A DNA stretch of 64,000 nt. Source: Stenotrophomonas maltophilia (GTDB taxonomy: Bacteria; Pseudomonadota; Gammaproteobacteria; Xanthomonadales; Xanthomonadaceae). Each line of letters begins with the position of its first letter. Position 1 is the first letter of the stretch. This document shows positions 24,098-35,735 of this stretch, piece after piece. The stretch covers positions 876,750-940,749 of the forward strand of contig NZ_CP033877.1 in NCBI RefSeq assembly GCF_006970445.1. Direction: 5' to 3'. A program made the position numbers and the translations under genes. The notes below the pieces were generated by a model that saw only the letters and a list, made by a program, of their open reading frames with translations, did no database searches and was not told the DNA's origin.

Positions 24098-24154
24098 GTA
24101 GTGCCGGCCGCTGGCCGGCATACCGTGGGAATGCCGGCCAGCGGCCGGCACTAT
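24098..24154. repeat. Inverted SMAG pair between convergent genes
   Basis: Two copies of the GTAG-ended palindrome (GTAG followed by TGCCGGCC...GGCCGGCA) in opposite orientation, separated by 11 nt. The right copy ends in CTAT instead of CTAC. SMAG elements are an established S. maltophilia repeat family. This pair begins 7 nt after the dsbB stop and ends at the last codon of the TonB receptor, so it probably serves as a two-way transcript end. Confidence 0.9.
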
Positions 24155-24155
24155 C

Positions 24156-26279
24156 TCAGAACTCCTGCTGCAGGCTCAGGTAGGCGCCGCGGCGCGGTCC
24201 CCACTGCGGGGCGAATACACCGACGCCGCCGCCATCGCGCAACTGGTAGCTGCGATCCAATGCATTGATCACGGCCAGCTGCACATGCAGCGGATGGCCG
24301 CTGTCGGCATTGAAGTCATGCCCGGCGCTGAGGTTCACCTGCAGGTAGGACGGCAGCTCGCCGCCGTTGGGCACGCCCTCGATGTCCGAACGCAGGCCGC
24401 TACCGAACACGTAGTTGGCGCCGACCCGGTTGTGGCCGGCGAAGGCGTAGCTGAAGCCGCCCGATGAGGTCAGCTTCTGGTCGTGGTCGAGGTGGATCCA
24501 GTGGTTGGCCACATAGGCCAGCGCGTCCGGATCGAGGTTGTACTGGCCGGTGATGACCTGGGTGCCGATGGCCTTGTTGTACGCCGCGTTGAAGTAGGCG
24601 CTGAACGGACCGTTGCTGTAGTCGGCACTGAACTCCAGGCCACGGATATGGCCGCGGCGGTAGTTGAACGTCGAGTAGATGTAGGCGGCGCCGAACTGGC
24701 CTTCGTCCTGCAGGCGCGCGACACGGCGGTCGTAGGCGTCCAGGCCCAGGGTCAGGTGTTCGCCCAGCTGCTGCGAGACGCCGATGTCGTAGTAGTCGCT
24801 GCGTTCGGCCAGTGGCGTGTTGTTGCCGCCGCTCGGCTGCTGGTTGGTGGTGCCGTCGTACAGGGCGATATCACTGCTGGCGATCAGCTCACTGGCCGGA
24901 GGCGTGAAGTAGCGCGAATAGCCGGCATGCACCGTGGTGCTGTCGCTCGCATTCCAGACCACCCCCACGCGGGGGCTGAGCTGGCCCTCGGTGTGGCCGA
25001 AGGCCTTGTAGCGATCTCCGCGCAGGCCGTAGTTGACGGTCCAGTCGTCGCCGAGCTTCCATTCATCCTGCAGGTACAACGCCAGCGTGCTGGCATGGAA
25101 GGCGCCGCGGTCAGGAATCAGCAGCGGCGTGGTGCTGGACTGCTGGCCGGCGTCATCGACCGGGAACACCCAGCTGCTGTTGCTGGCCCGTGCGTTCTCG
25201 TAGTTGCCGTACAGGCCATAGCGCAACGTGTGGTCGTTGCCCAATGGGGTGGAGAAATCGGCCTGCAGGGTGTTGGCGCGGTTGCTGCGCTGCACCTGCG
25301 AGGCGACGCCACTGAACACCAGATCGCCGATGACATCCGGGTTGAACGCCACATCGCTGTAGCGCTGCCCGGCTGACAGCTGGTAGGCGGTGCTGCCCAA
25401 CGTGCCCTGCAGCACCAGCATGCCGAAGCGCGTGGTCTCGCGCTGGGTTTCATCCAGCTGGCTGGAGTCGAAGGTGGTGGTGTCCAGGTAACCGAACTGC
25501 GGGGTCTGCCCGGGGTTGACCGGGATCTGGAAGCGATTGTTGGCGAAGCCGGCGAACACGCTCAGGCGGGTGTTCTCGTTGACCAGGTAAGTGAGGTCGG
25601 CGAACGCTTTGCCCTGGTGGGTGTCGTCGTGCAGCGGCTTGCGCGAGGAGGTCGGGTTCTCCAGGCCGACCTCGTTCTGGTCGTAGTTGCCAGTCAGGAA
25701 CCAGCTCCAGCGCCCCTGGTTGCCCCACCACGAGGCATTCGGATTGATCTTGCCGAACGAGCCTGCGGTCAGACCGGCGCTGCCGCCATTGCCGAGCTCG
25801 GCGCCACTGCGGGTGGTGATGTCGACCACTGCAGCGGTGCGCTCGCCGAACTGCGCCGGCAGCGCGCCATCCATCAGGCGGATGCTCTTGATGGTGCGTG
25901 CATCCAGCGTCTGGCCGAAGCCCGAGATCGATTCGGGCAGCAGCACGCCGTTGATGCGGTACTGCAGATTGGCGTGGTCGCCGCGCACGTGCACGCCGCC
26001 GTAGGAATCCTGGACCACGCCCGGGGCCTGCAGCAGCACCTGGCTGAGCGGCGCGGAGGCACCCAGCGGCTGTTTCTGGATGTCCTCGGCGGTGATCTGG
26101 TACTGGCTGCTGCCGATGTCCGGCGACAGCGCATTGCGGGCCTGGTCGAGCTGGGCGCTGACGGTGACCGTGTCGAGGTCCTTCACCGGAGCGGTGGCAT
26201 CGGCGGCCACAGCGAGGGAAGGCAGGCTGGCCAGGGTCAGGGCGAAGGTGATGCCGGTAGCAAGCAGGGAGGGCTTCAT
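24156..26279 (-). CDS. TonB-dependent outer-membrane receptor
   Basis: Active importer through the outer membrane. It is 707 residues: a signal peptide ending near SLAVAADA, a TonB-box-like DTVTVSA at about 36-42, a plug domain (SQVLLQAPGVVQDSYGG, YRINGVLLPE, RTAAVVDITTRSG) to about residue 165, then a 22-strand-type barrel ending in the terminal phenylalanine of LQQEF. The ligand cannot be read from the sequence. A TGTTAC-TTC-GTAACA palindrome lies 38 nt upstream of the start. Divergent from the DAHP synthase gene. Confidence 0.9.
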   Translation of the reverse strand: MKPSLLATGITFALTLASLPSLAVAADATAPVKDLDTVTVSAQLDQARNALSPDIGSSQYQITAEDIQKQPLGASAPLSQVLLQAPGVVQDSYGGVHVRGDHANLQYRINGVLLPESISGFGQTLDARTIKSIRLMDGALPAQFGERTAAVVDITTRSGAELGNGGSAGLTAGSFGKINPNASWWGNQGRWSWFLTGNYDQNEVGLENPTSSRKPLHDDTHQGKAFADLTYLVNENTRLSVFAGFANNRFQIPVNPGQTPQFGYLDTTTFDSSQLDETQRETTRFGMLVLQGTLGSTAYQLSAGQRYSDVAFNPDVIGDLVFSGVASQVQRSNRANTLQADFSTPLGNDHTLRYGLYGNYENARASNSSWVFPVDDAGQQSSTTPLLIPDRGAFHASTLALYLQDEWKLGDDWTVNYGLRGDRYKAFGHTEGQLSPRVGVVWNASDSTTVHAGYSRYFTPPASELIASSDIALYDGTTNQQPSGGNNTPLAERSDYYDIGVSQQLGEHLTLGLDAYDRRVARLQDEGQFGAAYIYSTFNYRRGHIRGLEFSADYSNGPFSAYFNAAYNKAIGTQVITGQYNLDPDALAYVANHWIHLDHDQKLTSSGGFSYAFAGHNRVGANYVFGSGLRSDIEGVPNGGELPSYLQVNLSAGHDFNADSGHPLHVQLAVINALDRSYQLRDGGGVGVFAPQWGPRRGAYLSLQQEF

Positions 26280-26316
26280 GGCGGATAGGCTGTGGAAGGG
26301 GCCAATGGGGATTGAG

Positions 26317-26331
26317 TGTTACTTCGTAACA
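26317..26331. promoter_or_regulatory. Operator-like palindrome upstream of the TonB receptor
   Basis: TGTTAC-TTC-GTAACA, a perfect 6-bp inverted repeat with a 3-nt centre, in the 217-bp divergent region. The GTTA...TAAC half-sites resemble Zur boxes, but other repressors use similar sites and it could also be a small hairpin. Confidence 0.35.
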
Positions 26332-26496
26332 GTGCGTGGCGAATCATGCGCCTGTCCGGGCGGGTGTGGGCATGCGGTTTTTGGCCGATCGCGATGCCCT
26401 TTCCCCGGCGTTCAGTCATGTGCAGACGGCGTTCGGCCCTTTGCGACAGCGGTCGGCTCTGCGACCATGAACGTCCCCCACCTCCGGAAGTCTGCA

Positions 26497-27888
<1,392 letters not shown>

Positions 27889-27932
27889 GGGGTTTTCGGC
27901 AGGGCTTGCAGCCCTGCACCTGCGGACGCGAT

Positions 27933-27989
27933 GGCAACGGCAACGGCAACGGCAACGGCCGAAGCAACGGCCGAAGCAACGGCAACAGC
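27933..27989 (+). repeat. GGCAAC hexanucleotide microsatellite
   Basis: Four GGCAAC units, two GGCCGAAGCAAC units, then GGCAACAGC. The region 28390-28417 (CTTCTGCTTCGGCTGTTGC...) is the complementary type on the other side of the block, so the two could pair. Confidence 0.8.
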
Positions 27990-28005
27990 ATGCATTCCGT
28001 GGGAT

Positions 28006-28109
28006 GGCGGGGCGGTGTGGGCAGGCAGGACACGCCGTAAACCCATCCATGGGGGCTCGATGGCGCCATCCATGGCGCCAACGGTCCTGCCTGCCCACAC
28101 CGCCCCGCC
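28006..28109 (-). repeat. Double-hairpin element 1
   Basis: Perfect 26-bp outer arms (28006-28031 and 28084-28109) enclose the conserved core, read on the minus strand. Inner hairpin P2 is TGGCGCCAT-GG-ATGGCGCCA. P3 has loop ATGGAT and a TTTAC bulge. Both loops present CATGGATG, a match to the CsrA/RsmA consensus CANGGANG. Confidence 0.85.
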
Positions 28110-28133
28110 TCTGACAGATTCCTGCTGCTGTTG

Positions 28134-28180
28134 GTAGGTGTCGACCTTGGTCGACACGGTAGATCCACGCCATGCGTGGA
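28134..28180 (+). repeat. Two GTAG palindromes
   Basis: GTAG plus GTGTCGACC/GGTCGACAC (28134-28157), then GTAG plus ATCCACGC/GCGTGGA (28159-28180), head to tail. These are diverged SMAG subtypes. Confidence 0.8.
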
Positions 28181-28226
28181 CGCTTATCGTTTCCAATTCG
28201 AAATATTCGATTTCGATGGAGATTCA

Positions 28227-28248
28227 TCCACGCATGGCGTGGATCTAC
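28227..28248 (-). repeat. GTAG palindrome, reverse orientation
   Basis: Inverted copy of the GTAGATCCACGCC type. Together with the copy at 28159 it brackets a roughly 46-bp AT-rich centre (28181-28226) that contains TTCGAAATATTCGA. Confidence 0.8.
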
Positions 28249-28272
28249 GACAGATTGCGGAAAACTGTCGAA

Positions 28273-28374
28273 GGCGGGGTGGGTCCGGTTGCGGGGGCGT
28301 GAGCGCCATGAATGGCGCGACCGAGGCTACATGGACGTATTTACGCCGTCCCCCGCAACCGGGCCCACCCCGCC
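28273..28374 (+). repeat. Double-hairpin element 2
   Basis: 25-bp outer arms (28273-28297 and 28350-28374) with a single T-G pair. P2 is GCGCCAT-GA-ATGGCGC, the only one of ten loops in which GGA has become GAA. P3 pairs GC...TAC with GTA...GC around ATGGACG; three of its pairs differ from the consensus with compensation. Its P3 loop ACATGGACGT matches the full CsrA SELEX-type core. Confidence 0.85.
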
Positions 28375-28542
28375 ATCCCACAGGAAACCCGCTTCTGCTT
28401 CGGCTGTTGCTGTTGCTCCAGCTCGCAGCAGGTGCAGGGCTGCAAGCCCTGCCGAGCAACACCCTCCTTACGAACGACTGACGTGACGCTCATGCATCAT
28501 GCGCGAGGCTGTCCGCTTGCTGTTCGAGTGGAGGTGGCAACG

Positions 28543-29682
28543 GTGCACTGGCAAAGCGCACAGGCGTATGCATGGCCGCTGGGGGGGGCGGTGCTGGTGG
28601 GTGGCATCGGCGCGTGGCTGATCCTGTGGATCTACCATCGGCTGAAGGGGCGTGATCGTCGGCGCGCGCGCATCGGGCGTGTGCTCGGGCTTCCGATGGC
28701 CACTGCATGGCCGCTGCTGCTGTTGATCCCCGCATTGCAGGCCACGCCACTGCGGGATCCGTTGCTGGCCAACCTGCAGCATGTGCTGCACATCGCGCTG
28801 ACTGCCTGCTTCATCTGGTTGCTGGTGCGGGCGGTGGCGGCCGGTGAGCGGGCAATCCTGCGCAGCCATCCCATCGATGTCTCCGACAACCTGGAGGCGC
28901 GCCGCATCCAGACCCAGACGCGGGTGCTCAGCCGCGTGCTGATGGGCGGCATCATCGTGCTGGGCGCGTCGCTGGTGCTGCTGACCTTCCCGATGGTGCA
29001 GAAGATCGGTACCGCCCTGCTGGCCTCGGCCGGCCTGATCGGCCTGGTGGCCGGTATCGCCGCCAAGCCGGTGTTCGGCAACCTGATCGCCGGTCTGCAG
29101 ATCGCGGTGACGCAGCCGATCCGGCTGGATGACGTGGTGATCGTGGAGGGCGAGTGGGGGCGTGTCGAGGAGATCGGCAGCAGCTATGTGGTGGTGCGCA
29201 TCTGGGATGAGCGGCGGATGGTGGTGCCGCTGACCTGGTTCATCGAGAACCCCTTCCAGAACTGGACGCGACGCAGCGCCGACCTGCTTGGCACGGCGTT
29301 TCTGTGGCTGGACTATCGTGCCCCGATCGCGGCAATTCGCGCCGAGCTGGAGCGCATCTGCCGGGGTGAAGCGCTGTGGGATGGCCGGGTCTGCGTGACC
29401 CAGGTGACCGAGACCAGCGAGCGTGCGATCCAGGTGCGCCTGCTGGTCAGTGCGCGCAGCTCGGGCGATGCCTTCGATCTGCGCTGCCTGGTGCGCGAAC
29501 GCATGCTTGATTTCCTGGCGCGTGAGCATCCGCAGTCGCTGCCGCAGGTGCGTGCGCGGCTGCAGCATGCAGACGAGCTGGACATGCCGCGCGGTCCACG
29601 TGCACGCACCGTGGATGTGCGATCGCCGGGGGCTGAAGATGGGGAGGCGGCAATCTTGCCGATGGAGCCACAGGATCGGTAG
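28543..29682 (+). CDS. Mechanosensitive ion channel, MscS family
   Basis: Small-conductance tension-gated channel of the inner membrane. The start is placed at GTG 28543 (MHWQSAQAYAWPLGG), 8 nt after GGAGG, giving 379 residues; ATG 28492 is an alternative, and the frame further upstream runs into repeat block 1. N-terminal hydrophobic helices near 10-30, 55-75 and 85-105, then the pore helix TALLASAGLIGLVAGIAAKP and the MscS beta domain (IRLDDVVIVEGEWGRVEEIG, VPLTWFIENPFQNW). The stop codon TAG is formed by the GTAG end of the following SMAG element. Confidence 0.85.
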   Translation: MHWQSAQAYAWPLGGAVLVGGIGAWLILWIYHRLKGRDRRRARIGRVLGLPMATAWPLLLLIPALQATPLRDPLLANLQHVLHIALTACFIWLLVRAVAAGERAILRSHPIDVSDNLEARRIQTQTRVLSRVLMGGIIVLGASLVLLTFPMVQKIGTALLASAGLIGLVAGIAAKPVFGNLIAGLQIAVTQPIRLDDVVIVEGEWGRVEEIGSSYVVVRIWDERRMVVPLTWFIENPFQNWTRRSADLLGTAFLWLDYRAPIAAIRAELERICRGEALWDGRVCVTQVTETSERAIQVRLLVSARSSGDAFDLRCLVRERMLDFLAREHPQSLPQVRARLQHADELDMPRGPRARTVDVRSPGAEDGEAAILPMEPQDR

Positions 29683-29742
29683 TGCCGGCCGCTGGCCGGC
29701 AACGCCGGAGCGATCGAGCTGCCGGCCAGCGGCCGGCACTAC
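29679..29742. repeat. Inverted SMAG pair between convergent genes
   Basis: Two perfect GTAG palindromes (29679-29701 forward, 29720-29742 reverse) separated by 18 nt, between the MscS-type gene and the convergent amidase gene. The first element supplies the TAG stop of the channel gene. Confidence 0.9.
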
Positions 29743-29774
29743 CGGAAGTCAAGATTTTGCGGCGTCACCGGAGC

Positions 29775-31397
29775 TCACGGCTCGCCGGCGTCGATCAGGG
29801 TGTCGGTGTCGAAGCGCGGTGGTCGCCGCGCGCGGGTGCGCTGCTCGTAGGCGTAGGCCATTTCGATCAGCTTCGGTTCGCTCCAGGCGGTGCCCATGAA
29901 CAGCAGGCCGACCGGTAGGCCATTGATCTGGCCCATCGGCACGCTGAGGCTGGGATAGCCGGCCACGGCGGCGGCGCTGTAGCTCTCGCCGGGGAAGTCG
30001 TCGCCTTCGCTGCGGATCGGCCACGCCACGCCGGTGGTGGGTGCGACCAGCGCGTCGAGCTGGTGGGCGGCGAGGGCGGCGTCGATGCCTTCCGGGCCAG
30101 CCAGCCGGCGCGCATCGCTGCGTGCGCGGATGTAGGCGGGGTCGGCCAGGCCGGCGGTAGCGTCGGCCTCCACCAGCAGTTCCTGGCCGAACAGGCCCAG
30201 TTCCTGCTTGCTGTGCGCCTGGTTGAAGGCGATCAGTTCGGCCAGGCTGCGCAGGGGCGCGCGATGGGCGTTGAAGTAACGCTCCAGCCCGGCCTTGAAC
30301 TCGTACAGCAGTACCGTGCGTTCGGCCTCGGCCCAGGCGCCCTGGTTGGGCAGTTCCACTGGCACCACGATGGCACCCGCCCGACGCAGCTCGGTGGCGG
30401 CCTGCTCAATCAGCGGTGGCATGCCGCGGTACTTCAGCAGCGGCGTCTGCAGCAGGCCGATGCGCTTGCCACGCAGGCCCTGAGGATCCAACCGCGCGGT
30501 GTAGTCGTACACCGCGCGACCGGGCATGGTCGCCGTGGCCGGGTCGGCATCGTCGCGCCCGGCGATCGCGGTCAGTACGGCCGCGGCGTCGGCGACGCTG
30601 CGGGTCATCGGCCCCGCCGTGTCCTGGCTGAAGGAAATCGGGATGATGCCGTCGCGGCTGACCAGGCCGACGGTCGGCTTGAGACCGACGATGCCATTGA
30701 TCGCCGCAGGACAGACGATGCTGCCGTCGGTTTCGGTGCCGATCGCCACGCTGCCAAGGTTGGCGGCGACTGCCACCGCACTGCCGCTGCTGGAGCCGCA
30801 GGGTGAGTGGCTGAGGCGATAGGGATTGCGGGTCTGGCCGCCGCGCGCGCTCCAGCCGGACACCGAATCGTTGCCGCGGAAATTGGCCCATTCGCTGAGA
30901 TTGGTCTTGCCCAGCACCACGGCGCCGGCTTCGCGCAGCCGCCGCACCAGATACGCGTCGTCCGGGCGGAACCCCTGCAGTGCCAGCGAGCCAGCGCTGG
31001 TGGCCATCGGGGCGGCGTTGATGTTGTCCTTCAGCAGCACCGGGATGCCGTGCAGCGGGCCGCGCAGGCGTCCATCACGGCGCTCGCGGTCGCGTTCGGC
31101 GGCTTCCTTCAGGGCATCGGGGTTGAGCTCGATCACCGCGCGCAGGCGTGGCCCGGCGCGATCCAGGGCGGCGATGCGCTGCAGGTAGGCCTGGACCAGG
31201 CTGGCGCTGTCCAGCTCGCCGGCGCTCATCCGCGCCTGCAGGTCAACGACATCGGTTTCGGCGTACGGGAACGGCACGTTGCGGCTCGCGGGTTCGGCTG
31301 CATGCGCGCTGGACGTGGCCGGGCTGCAGCCAGCCGAAAGCAGCGCAGGCAGCGCGGCAAGCAGGCAGGTCAGCAGAGGCGGCAAGGACGGGCGCAT
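29775..31397 (-). CDS. Exported amidase-signature hydrolase
   Basis: Hydrolyses an amide or carbamoyl bond; the physiological substrate is unknown. Start chosen at 31397 ([20 protein letters not shown]), giving 540 residues with an N-terminal signal peptide; the cysteine in SAGCSP hints at a lipoprotein but the lipobox is imperfect, and signal peptidase I could cut after AHA. The amidase signature is clear: catalytic Lys in [10 protein letters not shown], the Gly/Ser loop [13 protein letters not shown] and the nucleophile in [13 protein letters not shown]. Convergent with the MscS-type gene. Confidence 0.88.
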   Translation of the reverse strand: MRPSLPPLLTCLLAALPALLSAGCSPATSSAHAAEPASRNVPFPYAETDVVDLQARMSAGELDSASLVQAYLQRIAALDRAGPRLRAVIELNPDALKEAAERDRERRDGRLRGPLHGIPVLLKDNINAAPMATSAGSLALQGFRPDDAYLVRRLREAGAVVLGKTNLSEWANFRGNDSVSGWSARGGQTRNPYRLSHSPCGSSSGSAVAVAANLGSVAIGTETDGSIVCPAAINGIVGLKPTVGLVSRDGIIPISFSQDTAGPMTRSVADAAAVLTAIAGRDDADPATATMPGRAVYDYTARLDPQGLRGKRIGLLQTPLLKYRGMPPLIEQAATELRRAGAIVVPVELPNQGAWAEAERTVLLYEFKAGLERYFNAHRAPLRSLAELIAFNQAHSKQELGLFGQELLVEADATAGLADPAYIRARSDARRLAGPEGIDAALAAHQLDALVAPTTGVAWPIRSEGDDFPGESYSAAAVAGYPSLSVPMGQINGLPVGLLFMGTAWSEPKLIEMAYAYEQRTRARRPPRFDTDTLIDAGEP

Positions 31398-31438
31398 GGG
31401 GCGGCTTGGTCGGCTCCAATCCCCAGTGTAGCCGGTGC

Positions 31439-31906
31439 TCAGCGATGGCGCTTGCGCAGGTCGCGGGCGAGGACGTAGACCACGATCAAGTTGATCGCCA
31501 GGATCGTCCACGACGGCCAGCCGGGGTGGCGGATGATCGCGAAGATGTCGAAGGGCAGGTACAGAGAGGCGGTCAGGCAGCCCAGCCAGGAGGCCCAGGC
31601 CTTGGCCCGCCAAAGGCCCCAGGCTTCGACCAGGTGCAGCAGGCCGTAGCCGATCATCCCCGCCGCGGCCAGGTGGACCGCGTCGGGGCTGATCATGTGC
31701 AGCAGCGAGGGCAGGGTGCCGTGGTCCGGATCCAGGCTGAAACGCCGGATCAGGACCATGATGCCGTGCCGCAGCGGCTGCGGTCCGAGCACTTCCAGCC
31801 CGGTGGCGGCCAACAACGCCAGCATCGCCTTGCTCGCTTCGAGCAGGGCGATGACATGGAGACCCGGATGCCGGTGCGGATCCGGGTTGTAGCCGCTCTG
31901 GTTCAC
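31439..31906 (-). CDS. DUF2127 membrane protein
   Basis: Small integral membrane protein of unknown function. It is 155 residues from a GTG start (MNQSGYNPDPHRHPGLHVIA). The family signature LHVIALLEASKAMLA and the HLVEAWGLWRAKAWASWLG to YLPFDIF region are visible, with about four hydrophobic segments. It begins 12 nt after the typA stop, so the two are likely co-transcribed; the start has a poor Shine-Dalgarno sequence. Confidence 0.75.
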   Translation of the reverse strand: MNQSGYNPDPHRHPGLHVIALLEASKAMLALLAATGLEVLGPQPLRHGIMVLIRRFSLDPDHGTLPSLLHMISPDAVHLAAAGMIGYGLLHLVEAWGLWRAKAWASWLGCLTASLYLPFDIFAIIRHPGWPSWTILAINLIVVYVLARDLRKRHR

Positions 31907-31917
31907 GAGGTGCTGGC

Positions 31918-33765
31918 TCAGCCGCCGCGCGAAGCCTTCTTGCGATCGCTTTCGGTCAGGAACTTCTTGCGCAGACGGATCTCCTTCGGGGTGATCTCGA
32001 CCAGCTCGTCGTCTTCGATGAAGTCCAGGGCCTGTTCCAGCGAGTACTTGATCGCCGGGGTCAGCTGGATCGCATCGTCCTTGCCCGAAGCGCGCATGTT
32101 GGTCAGCGGCTTGGTCTTGATCGCGTTGACGGTCAGGTCATTGTCCTTGGAGTGGATGCCGACCAGCTGACCTTCATACACGTTGTCGCCTTCAGCAGCG
32201 AAGAGCTTGCCGCGCTCCTGCAGCGGGCCCAGCGAGTACGCCGGGGTGGTACCCGGGGCATTCGCGATCATCACACCGTTGATGCGCTTGGCGATGGCGC
32301 CCTGTTCCTTCGGGCCGTAATGGTCGAACACGTGGAACAGCAGGCCCGAACCCTGGGTCAGGGTCTTGAACTCGTTCTGGAAACCGATCAGGCCACGGGC
32401 CGGGATCTGGTACTCCAGGCGCACACGGCCCTTGCCGTCCGGTTCCATGTTCTTCAGCTGGCCCTTGCGGGTACCGAGCTTTTCCATCACGCCGCCCTGG
32501 TGCACTTCTTCGATGTCCACCACCAGCTGCTCGATCGGCTCCATCATCTGGCCGTCGATTTCCTTGATGATCACTTCCGGGCGCGACACGGCCAGCTCGT
32601 AGCCTTCACGACGCATGTTCTCGATCAGCACCGACAGGTGCAGTTCGCCACGGCCGGAGACCAGGAACTTGTCGGCGTCTTCCAGCTGTTCGACCTTCAG
32701 GGCCACGTTGTGGACCTGTTCGCGGTCCAGACGGTCCTTGATCTGGCGGCTGGTCAGGAACTTGCCACCGGACAGGTCCTTGTTGCCGGCGAACGGCGAG
32801 TTGTTGACCTGGAAGGTCATCGAGATGGTCGGCTCGTCGACGGTCAGCGCCGGCAGGGCTTCCGGGTTTTCCGGGTGGCACAGGGTGTCGGAGATGGTCA
32901 GTTCCGGAATACCGGAAATGGCCACGATGTCACCGGCTTCGGCAGAGTCCTGCTCGATGCGCTCCAGGCCCAGGAAGCCCAGCACCTGGGCGACCTTGCC
33001 GTTGCGCTTCTTGCCTTCACGGTCGATGACAGCGACCTGCATGTTCTTCTTCAGGGTGCCGCGCTGGATGCGGCCGATACCGATCACGCCCACGAAGTTG
33101 TTGTAGTCCAGCTGGCTGATGCGCATCTGGAACGGGCCTTCCGGATCCACTTCCGGACGCGGGGCGTGCTGCATGATCGCTTCGTACAGCGGGGTCATGT
33201 CGCCGTCGCGCACGGTGTCTTCCAGGCCGGCGTAGCCGTTCAGGGCCGAGGCGTAGACGATCGGGAAGTCCAGCTGCTCATTGGTGGCGCCGAGCTTGTC
33301 GAACAGGTCGAAGACCTGGTCGATCACCCACTCCGGACGCGAGCCCGGGCGGTCGACCTTGTTGACCACGACGATCGGCTTGAAGCCCATCGCGAAGGCC
33401 TTCTGGGTCACGAAGCGGGTCTGCGGCATCGGGCCGTCCATCGCGTCGACCAGGATCAGCACGGTGTCGACCATCGACAGCACGCGCTCGACCTCACCGC
33501 CGAAGTCGGCGTGGCCGGGGGTGTCGACGATGTTGATCCGGTTCTTGATACCGGTCTTCTTGTCTTCCCAGGTGATGGCGGTGTTCTTGGCCAGGATGGT
33601 GATGCCGCGTTCCTTTTCCTGGTCGTTGCTGTCCATCACGCGCTCGGCGAGGACGGTACGCTCGGACAGGGTGCCGGACTGCTTCAGCAGCTGGTCGACC
33701 AGGGTGGTCTTGCCATGGTCGACGTGGGCGACGATGGCGATGTTGCGAAGATTTTCGATGGACAT
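31918..33765 (-). CDS. typA: Ribosome-associated GTPase TypA/BipA
   Basis: Translational GTPase needed for 50S assembly and growth under stress and cold. Start at 33765 ([20 protein letters not shown]), 615 residues; the longer open frame upstream is not coding. P-loop [18 protein letters not shown] and NKVDRPGSR are present, then EF-G-like domains and the BipA-specific C-terminal domain ([19 protein letters not shown]). A divergent promoter region with ppiB lies upstream. Confidence 0.96.
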   Translation of the reverse strand: MSIENLRNIAIVAHVDHGKTTLVDQLLKQSGTLSERTVLAERVMDSNDQEKERGITILAKNTAITWEDKKTGIKNRINIVDTPGHADFGGEVERVLSMVDTVLILVDAMDGPMPQTRFVTQKAFAMGFKPIVVVNKVDRPGSRPEWVIDQVFDLFDKLGATNEQLDFPIVYASALNGYAGLEDTVRDGDMTPLYEAIMQHAPRPEVDPEGPFQMRISQLDYNNFVGVIGIGRIQRGTLKKNMQVAVIDREGKKRNGKVAQVLGFLGLERIEQDSAEAGDIVAISGIPELTISDTLCHPENPEALPALTVDEPTISMTFQVNNSPFAGNKDLSGGKFLTSRQIKDRLDREQVHNVALKVEQLEDADKFLVSGRGELHLSVLIENMRREGYELAVSRPEVIIKEIDGQMMEPIEQLVVDIEEVHQGGVMEKLGTRKGQLKNMEPDGKGRVRLEYQIPARGLIGFQNEFKTLTQGSGLLFHVFDHYGPKEQGAIAKRINGVMIANAPGTTPAYSLGPLQERGKLFAAEGDNVYEGQLVGIHSKDNDLTVNAIKTKPLTNMRASGKDDAIQLTPAIKYSLEQALDFIEDDELVEITPKEIRLRKKFLTESDRKKASRGG

Positions 33766-33811
33766 ACGAAAGGGGGCCAGTCGGCGCCGGATTTGGAAAA
33801 AGAAGTCCAAC

Positions 33812-33840
33812 ATTATACGTCGAACTTGACGATTCGCGAA
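33812..33840 (-). promoter_or_regulatory. Candidate promoter of typA
   Basis: On the minus strand TTCGCG, 17 nt, TATAAT (plus-strand ATTATA at 33812-33817), about 47 nt before the typA start codon. The -10 is perfect, the -35 weak. Confidence 0.5.
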
Positions 33841-34015
33841 AAGGTGGATTTCACGCCGGTCAGGGGCCCCATTCAGCTGACTGCCTGCCGCCCGGCCGGA
33901 GCTCCCCTTCCGGTGACTGAAGCCGGGGTCTCCACCGATGGTCGAAGGCTCCGGCGCCACGAGGCAGGTGTAAACTAGGTGGCTAGACGCATTCCCCTTT
34001 GCATCAAGGATCTTC

Positions 34016-35612
<1,597 letters not shown>

Positions 35613-35653
35613 TGCAGGCGGTACCGGCTCCGGCCGGTACGTCTCCCATCAAG

Positions 35654-35678
35654 GTAGGTGCCGACCGTTGGTCGGTAC
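35654..35678 (+). repeat. GTAG palindrome after mdh
   Basis: GTAG, then GTGCCGACC/GGTCGGTAC with a GTT loop and one G-T pair. A SMAG subtype placed just before the mdh terminator. Confidence 0.75.
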
Positions 35679-35682
35679 GCAG

Positions 35683-35713
35683 AAAACGGGGAAGCTTCGG
35701 CTTCCCCGTTTTT
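35683..35713 (+). terminator. Terminator of mdh
   Basis: AAAACGGGGAAGC-TTCG-GCTTCCCCGTTTT, a 13-bp perfect stem with a UUCG loop running into TTTTT. Textbook intrinsic terminator. Confidence 0.92.
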
Positions 35714-35735
35714 GTTTGGACGGATACGGAACCGC

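Larger units (their letters stand above)
27898..28453. repeat. Composite palindromic intergenic block 1
   Basis: A 556-bp block in the 654-bp gap after the DAHP synthase gene. It is bounded by perfect 26-bp inverted repeats (27898-27923 and 28428-28453), each itself a palindrome (GCAGGGCT/AGCCCTGC). Inside lie a hexanucleotide repeat, a minus-oriented double-hairpin element, GTAG palindromes around an AT-rich centre, a plus-oriented double-hairpin element and a second GTTGC-rich repeat complementary in type to the first. The same order recurs at 36357-36943. No coding signal is seen. Confidence 0.85.

Noticed and set aside
27898..28453. Composite blocks as insertion sequences
   Set aside because: No transposase frame is present and target duplications cannot be recognised; they are described as non-coding repeats instead.
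28312..28542. N-terminal extension of the MscS-type protein
   Set aside because: It is translated from double-hairpin element 2 and boundary repeats; GTG 28543 has a proper Shine-Dalgarno sequence.
33971..33976. TAAACT as the ppiB -10
   Set aside because: No -35 at a suitable distance, so too weak to list.
32152..33978. 608-codon plus-strand frame opposite typA
   Set aside because: Shadow of typA, with no ribosome binding site or recognisable domain.
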